This document shows, piece by piece, positions 60,233 through 64,000 of a DNA stretch of 64,000 bases (its first letter is position 1; each line of letters opens with the position of its first letter). The notes beneath the pieces are model-generated. The model had not been told where the DNA came from and did no database searches. It worked only from the letters and a program-made list of their open reading frames with translations. The stretch is taken from assembly GCA_964551015.1 (NCBI GenBank), contig CAZKBP010000002.1, positions 124,001 to 188,000 of the forward strand, read 5' to 3'. The position numbers and the translations under genes were made by a program. Origin of the DNA: CAZKBP01 sp964551015 (GTDB taxonomy: Bacteria > Bacteroidota > Bacteroidia > Cytophagales > Microscillaceae).

Positions 60233-61336
60233 TTATATTTTGTTCAGCATTATCTCGGCAATCGCGTAAACAATTTCTTGACGAAAGTCTTCAGCAAAAT
60301 CAGCATTCGCCAGCACCACTAGGCCGATTTTACGCGCTGGAATCATCATCAAGAAGCTTCTGAACCCCCGATCCCCGCCAAAATGCCCAACCGCTTTATA
60401 TTGATCAAATTTATACAACTGAAAGCCCAGCCCGATGTAAGGGGCGAAAGAAGGACGAATCATTTGATGATAATAAGTATCAGGATTTTCCTCTAATGCT
60501 TGAAAAAACGCGATCATCCATCGGCTCAAATCCATCGCCGAGGCATTCAAAGTACTACTGGGAGCGTGCTCGCGCGTGTAAGGATACGTTTCGCGGACTT
60601 TGATTTGCTTGCCCACTTTGGTGTGTGGAGAAGTTCTCAGGGAATCGGGAATTTTGAAATAACGAAAATCACTATTTTTCATCCCGACTGGCTCGAGGAT
60701 TTGACTTTTCACGTAATCTTCAAAAGTTATCTTCGTGGTTCGCGCTACCACCAAGCCCAGTAGTTCGTAAGCTAAATTACTGTAAGCATACTGTGTACCG
60801 GGCTCGCTCTTCAGTCTGAGGTTCAGGCTCATCACGTATTGCTCGAGGCTCTTCTCGGATTGGTTTTGATCTTTCCAGCGATAATTTTGCACGTCAGGTA
60901 GTCCGGAAGTATGATTGAGTAAATGTTGGAGGGTAATTTTTTGGCCTCTAGGATCATCCAAATGCAGGTCGGGTAAAATCGCTAATAGTCTTGTATCCAG
61001 TGATAGATTTCCGCTTTTCATCAATTCCAGAATGGCCGAGGCGGTGAAGAGTTTGCTCACCGAAGCAGTGTGAAAAACCGTTTGCGCCCTGACTGCCTTT
61101 GCCTGATTGATATCTCGAACCCCGTAGCCTCGTGTATAAATCAGGGAATCATTTTTTACAATCCCCACCGCCAGTCCGGGAATGTGGTATTGATTCATCG
61201 TACTTACTACGATAGAATCCACGATTCCCCGAAAATCAGAGACGGGTTGTTCGTAGCTCAGGTTTTGTCTAAAACTTTCTCTGGTACAAGCTCCAAACAA
61301 AAAGAGCGTCAGAAGGCTCAGGAGTAAATTTCTCAT
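60233..61336 (-). CDS. Beta-lactamase-family serine hydrolase, lipoprotein
   Basis: A 367-residue exported serine hydrolase of the class C beta-lactamase/penicillin-binding-protein-like family. The signal peptide has a lipobox LFGAC. The SxxK catalytic motif is in HTASVSKLFTASA (SVSK), the YxN motif is in YAYSNLAYELLG (YSN), and the third motif region is GHFGGDRGF (HFGG, replacing KTG). Members act as esterases or D-amino-acid peptidases rather than true beta-lactamases. Its start overlaps the DUF3817 stop by four bases (ATGA), so the two are translationally coupled. Confidence 0.92.
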   Translation of the reverse strand: MRNLLLSLLTLFLFGACTRESFRQNLSYEQPVSDFRGIVDSIVVSTMNQYHIPGLAVGIVKNDSLIYTRGYGVRDINQAKAVRAQTVFHTASVSKLFTASAILELMKSGNLSLDTRLLAILPDLHLDDPRGQKITLQHLLNHTSGLPDVQNYRWKDQNQSEKSLEQYVMSLNLRLKSEPGTQYAYSNLAYELLGLVVARTTKITFEDYVKSQILEPVGMKNSDFRYFKIPDSLRTSPHTKVGKQIKVRETYPYTREHAPSSTLNASAMDLSRWMIAFFQALEENPDTYYHQMIRPSFAPYIGLGFQLYKFDQYKAVGHFGGDRGFRSFLMMIPARKIGLVVLANADFAEDFRQEIVYAIAEIMLNKI

Positions 61337-61644
61337 CGGGCTTCTTCTTCACGAAATAGCTTGGCATCGGCCACGAAGGGGCCAAAAGGCAGAATGGAAG
61401 CCAACATGGCTAGTCCCGTTTTGCCCCATTTCCAATTGTATTCAATCTTGGCTTGAATCACGTAAATGATATAAAATATGAACAAAAGACCATGAATCAT
61501 TCCCACGACTTGTACTGCGCCGGGCATTCCCGCCAAGTATTTCAAGGGCATGGCGATTCCCAGCAAAATTAAAAAAGAAAGCCCTTCCAGAAAGCCGATC
61601 ACTCTGAGGCGACCGAGAGTAGTTTTAAATAATTCTTGTAGCAT
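61333..61644 (-). CDS. DUF3817 small membrane protein
   Basis: A 103-residue inner-membrane protein with about three helices. The DUF3817 signature is FLEGLSFLILLGIAMPLKYLAGMP followed by VGMIHGLLFIFYI (key parts EGLSFL, MPLKY, HG). Function unknown. The start at 61644 (MLQELFKTTLGRLRVIG) is chosen; the extra 20 codons up to 61704 encode an atypical leader. It overlaps the serine hydrolase gene start by four bases. Confidence 0.9.
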   Translation of the reverse strand: MLQELFKTTLGRLRVIGFLEGLSFLILLGIAMPLKYLAGMPGAVQVVGMIHGLLFIFYIIYVIQAKIEYNWKWGKTGLAMLASILPFGPFVADAKLFREEEAR

Positions 61645-61774
61645 AGGGCAAAGGTAGTATGGAGATGGGAGGATTGGAAGATGGAAGATTCGAAAATTTA
61701 GCATTGAACGAAAACCAATAACTCGGATTGCAGAGATAATACATCCGGGTCATCGTTTTATCCAAATAGCAGTT

Positions 61775-62902
61775 TTATTGACAATCCGTGATGATTCTCT
61801 GTAACTCCCGTGGAGATTCCGTTCCAGCTACATCGGAGCTGTAGGCTTTGTCGTAGCTGGGCAAGAGCTTTTGAGCAATGGCCTTAGCTTCGGCGCATTG
61901 ACCAGCGACTGCTAGCAGACGAGCCCTATGATAGAGATACGATTCCTGAGTCCAACCCGCTTTGGAGGCAAACCACTTTTCGTATTTATTTACTTTTTCT
62001 TGTAATAAATCGTAATGCTCGAGGGCAAATGCCGCTTGCTGGTCTTTCACCCCATAACTAATTAAATAATCCAGGCTCCAAATCAAGTGATCCTTAGGAG
62101 AAGCTTCGGTTTTATCCAAAGTGATATAAGCAACCAATGCCTCGGCGGCTGCTTGGTAATCTTTTTTGGCCTTGTAATAATTATGTTTTACCAGCAAGGC
62201 ATCTTCGGTGTAGAGTTTTTCTTGGGCTAGCTTTTCCGTGGCTTGCCATTTTTCCGCCTGTCCTTGCTCACCCAATTGAATTGCATATTCCTTGAGGGTT
62301 TGGTACCACTCGGTGTTGATTTCCGATGCCGCGTATTGCTTTTCATACTGATTGAGATAGGAAATGCTTTGGTCAAATTGCTTGGCACGATTAAGCACTT
62401 GCACTAGATTCGAGAAATCGGCAAAAGATTGATAAGATTCTTTAAATGCTTTTTCTTGTAATCGCGCGGCTTCCTCGGGTGTTTTGGGCTTGGCCTCGGC
62501 CAATTCTAATTTCAAAAACTTCATAAATGTATCGTGGTCCATACTTCCCGAGTAAACGGCTAATGGCTTTTGGTCGGGCGTTATCACCACGTAACTGGGT
62601 ACGCCTTGAAAGCCATACTCGGCAAAGAGTTCGCCCCCGAAAGGTGTGTCAATGTCTATTTTCAAGGATACAAATTGCTGGCGGGCATAAGCCGTGATGT
62701 CGGCTTCGGCCAAAACTGTTTTACGCATTTGCTGGCAAGGCGCGCACCAAGTGGCCGTGAAGTTGATGAAAATATTTTTTTCCTCTTTTTGGGCAAGGGC
62801 CAAAGCCTCCTCGTAAGTGCCTTCAAAAAAATCAATGGCACTTAAGCGAAGACTCGAGCAGCAAATCATAGATACTAAAATAAAACTACTTAATGTTTTC
62901 AT
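61775..62902 (-). CDS. Exported thioredoxin-like protein with TPR-like C-terminus
   Basis: A 375-residue protein from the ATG at 62902, which begins the signal peptide (MKTLSSFILVSMICCSS); the frame to 62926 adds eight non-signal residues. A thioredoxin-fold domain (about 25-135) has the active site FTATWCAPCQQM (CAPC) and the cis-Pro region FQGVPSYVVI. The remaining ~230 residues are helical repeats of TPR character (FADFSNLVQVLNRAKQFDQSISYLNQYE, YKAKKDYQAAAEALVAYI). Probably a periplasmic disulfide reductase or a scaffolded variant. First gene of the minus-strand run towards GT39, but separated from DUF3817 by 130 bases. Confidence 0.9.
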   Translation of the reverse strand: MKTLSSFILVSMICCSSLRLSAIDFFEGTYEEALALAQKEEKNIFINFTATWCAPCQQMRKTVLAEADITAYARQQFVSLKIDIDTPFGGELFAEYGFQGVPSYVVITPDQKPLAVYSGSMDHDTFMKFLKLELAEAKPKTPEEAARLQEKAFKESYQSFADFSNLVQVLNRAKQFDQSISYLNQYEKQYAASEINTEWYQTLKEYAIQLGEQGQAEKWQATEKLAQEKLYTEDALLVKHNYYKAKKDYQAAAEALVAYITLDKTEASPKDHLIWSLDYLISYGVKDQQAAFALEHYDLLQEKVNKYEKWFASKAGWTQESYLYHRARLLAVAGQCAEAKAIAQKLLPSYDKAYSSDVAGTESPRELQRIITDCQ

Positions 62903-63071
62903 AGTCGTGAAATCGGGTGGAATCAATGAAGCTGCATGATACTAAAATTCCGGCTAAGATGGAAGAGATCTAAAACCCTCCGCGCCTACCCACGGCTGGG
63001 GCTTTCTCTCCAAAACTTTCCAAATTTCCCCATTTTATCCTAAATTAGAAGTTCAACTGATCGCCAAAACC

Positions 63072-64000
63072 ATGACTCGCTACCCGCTCCTGAACGCCCT
63101 AGAAAGCCAGTATTATTATGATAATCTCTACTTTATCGCCCATAATCCAAGTTTAGATTTTCGGGAGAAGCTCAAACAAAGCAATTTCACCTTTCTTTCC
63201 GTGGTCAATACGCTCACCGAGCAAAAAGAAAAACAAATTTTCACGGGTTGGTTCGCCAAAATTAACTTTATCGCCCAGGCTTACGGGCTAGATGCACGAA
63301 AAGAGGCTGAATTACAATCTCTCCGCCGCTTGCTCAAAAAATCCGTCTCTTGGTCAGGCTTTCGCCCCGAGGAACGAACTTATTTGGCCGCGCTCAAAAT
63401 CTTGGCCGAGTTGGTGGAACAATTTTCTGAAAACGATATTCCAGCCGCGCTTAAAGCTTACTACGAGGGAATCGAGTTACCAACCTTGGTTTTCAAGGAA
63501 GAACCCCGAGAAACCATCGAGTATCTCTATGCTACCATCTTGGAGAAGGGACAGATCGAGTACGACAACCGCGAACGAGGGCAAATCGAGCTTCAATGCG
63601 AAACCGAGGAATTTGGCCTCATTCGGGTCAAAGTACAGGATCAACATTATTTCAATGCCGCTTCGGGCAAAGTCTTTCGTAAGTACATGCTCAGCTTGCA
63701 TTGCGCCCAATTGATCCATCCTTACCAAACCATCTGCCTCACGCATCTGGAGCAAATCGAGGAAGATTACTTTGCCTCAACGGGGCAAACGCTTCTGATT
63801 GCCAGCCCTGATTATTTGGTAGATGCTACCACGATTTCGCAATGTTTCTTGGGTGGCACGGCTTCCCCTTATTTGTATTTACTGGAGAAACTAAGCTTTT
63901 TCCAAGGAAATGAGCACACTTTTGCTGGAAAATTAATCAACGACTTGCTCGATTATTATATAGAACATCCCGAGGCGGATTTTGAGGGAGCCTTTCGGCA
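63072..64000 (+). CDS. Large unknown protein, 3' end cut off; possibly Dna2-type nuclease-helicase
   Basis: An open frame from the ATG at 63072 (MTRYPLLNALESQYYYD) runs to the right edge for 309 codons without a stop. The first ~200 residues are helical and charged. A later segment (about 240-300) has SPDYLVDATTISQCFLGGTAS followed by LEKLSFFQGN and GKLINDLLDYYIE. That pattern recalls the start of the Dna2/Cas4-like PD-(D/E)XK nuclease region that precedes a superfamily 1 helicase (Cys, leucine-rich helix, G-LxH/N). This is a tentative inference; the helicase motifs would lie outside the window. It is divergent from the thioredoxin-TPR gene, with a 169-base gap. Confidence 0.8.
   Translation, partial: MTRYPLLNALESQYYYDNLYFIAHNPSLDFREKLKQSNFTFLSVVNTLTEQKEKQIFTGWFAKINFIAQAYGLDARKEAELQSLRRLLKKSVSWSGFRPEERTYLAALKILAELVEQFSENDIPAALKAYYEGIELPTLVFKEEPRETIEYLYATILEKGQIEYDNRERGQIELQCETEEFGLIRVKVQDQHYFNAASGKVFRKYMLSLHCAQLIHPYQTICLTHLEQIEEDYFASTGQTLLIASPDYLVDATTISQCFLGGTASPYLYLLEKLSFFQGNEHTFAGKLINDLLDYYIEHPEADFEGAFR

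Overview
The window looks like chromosomal DNA of a Bacteroidota bacterium, most likely a Cytophagales-type marine or freshwater relative (the class is inference). The composition is AT-rich and the genes rarely have a clear Shine-Dalgarno. Several promoters fit the Bacteroidota pattern (TTG, 17-23 bases, TAnnTTTG). Lineage-typical families are present: DUF5606, DUF2851, GWxTD, DUF6051-like, membrane-bound SpoIIE phosphatases, and OmpA proteins with PD40 propellers. No rRNA, tRNA, CRISPR array, prophage or intact insertion sequence was seen. Both ends cut through genes: a Brp/Blh retinal-forming carotene oxygenase on the left and a large protein with a Dna2-like N-terminus on the right.

Layout. 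1-4.7 kb: blh end, a small unknown gene, pheS, a Wzz-like protein and a saccharopine dehydrogenase-like enzyme. 4.8-8.6 kb: one giant HAMP-GAF-5xPAS membrane sensor with no output domain. 8.6-13.8 kb: DUF5606, engB, rsmI, a DECR1-like dienoyl-CoA reductase, a coiled-coil lipoprotein and a fasciclin lipoprotein. 13.9-20.8 kb: a membrane-anchored tyrosine phosphatase whose start codon is problematic, small proteins, a second saccharopine dehydrogenase-like protein, a TetR regulator, an alpha/beta hydrolase-like protein, and a DnaJ-membrane protein beside a gene sharing its C-terminal module. 21-29.3 kb: an OmpA/PD40 protein, then a tetR-tolC-MFP-RND efflux unit with a candidate autoregulatory operator. 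29.4-34.5 kb: HAD phosphatase, acyl-CoA ligase, a possible 28-residue peptide gene, DUF2851 and a thioredoxin-like protein.

34.5-42.4 kb is the most unusual part. A divergent sigma-70-like factor is followed by a 968-residue protein with an HX3CX2C zinc anti-sigma motif, one membrane span, a ZU5-like region and about eight WD40 repeats. Two paralogous membrane SpoIIE phosphatases lie divergently next to them. This reads as a transmembrane sigma/anti-sigma switch whose sensor is a propeller predicted to lie outside the cytoplasm.

42.4-64 kb: a 13-copy heptanucleotide array, a GWxTD lipoprotein, a 2OG-Fe(II) oxygenase, a DUF389 protein, twin solute-binding proteins with a calcium-loop-like tail, a FadL-type porin and birA. 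A plus-strand run follows (rsfS, ftsH, lutC-like, lpxH, a propeller-like protein, an M1 peptidase), then a minus-strand run (thioredoxin-TPR, DUF3817, serine hydrolase, secreted RidA, GT39). Short degenerate heptanucleotide repeats of one family recur in four intergenic gaps.
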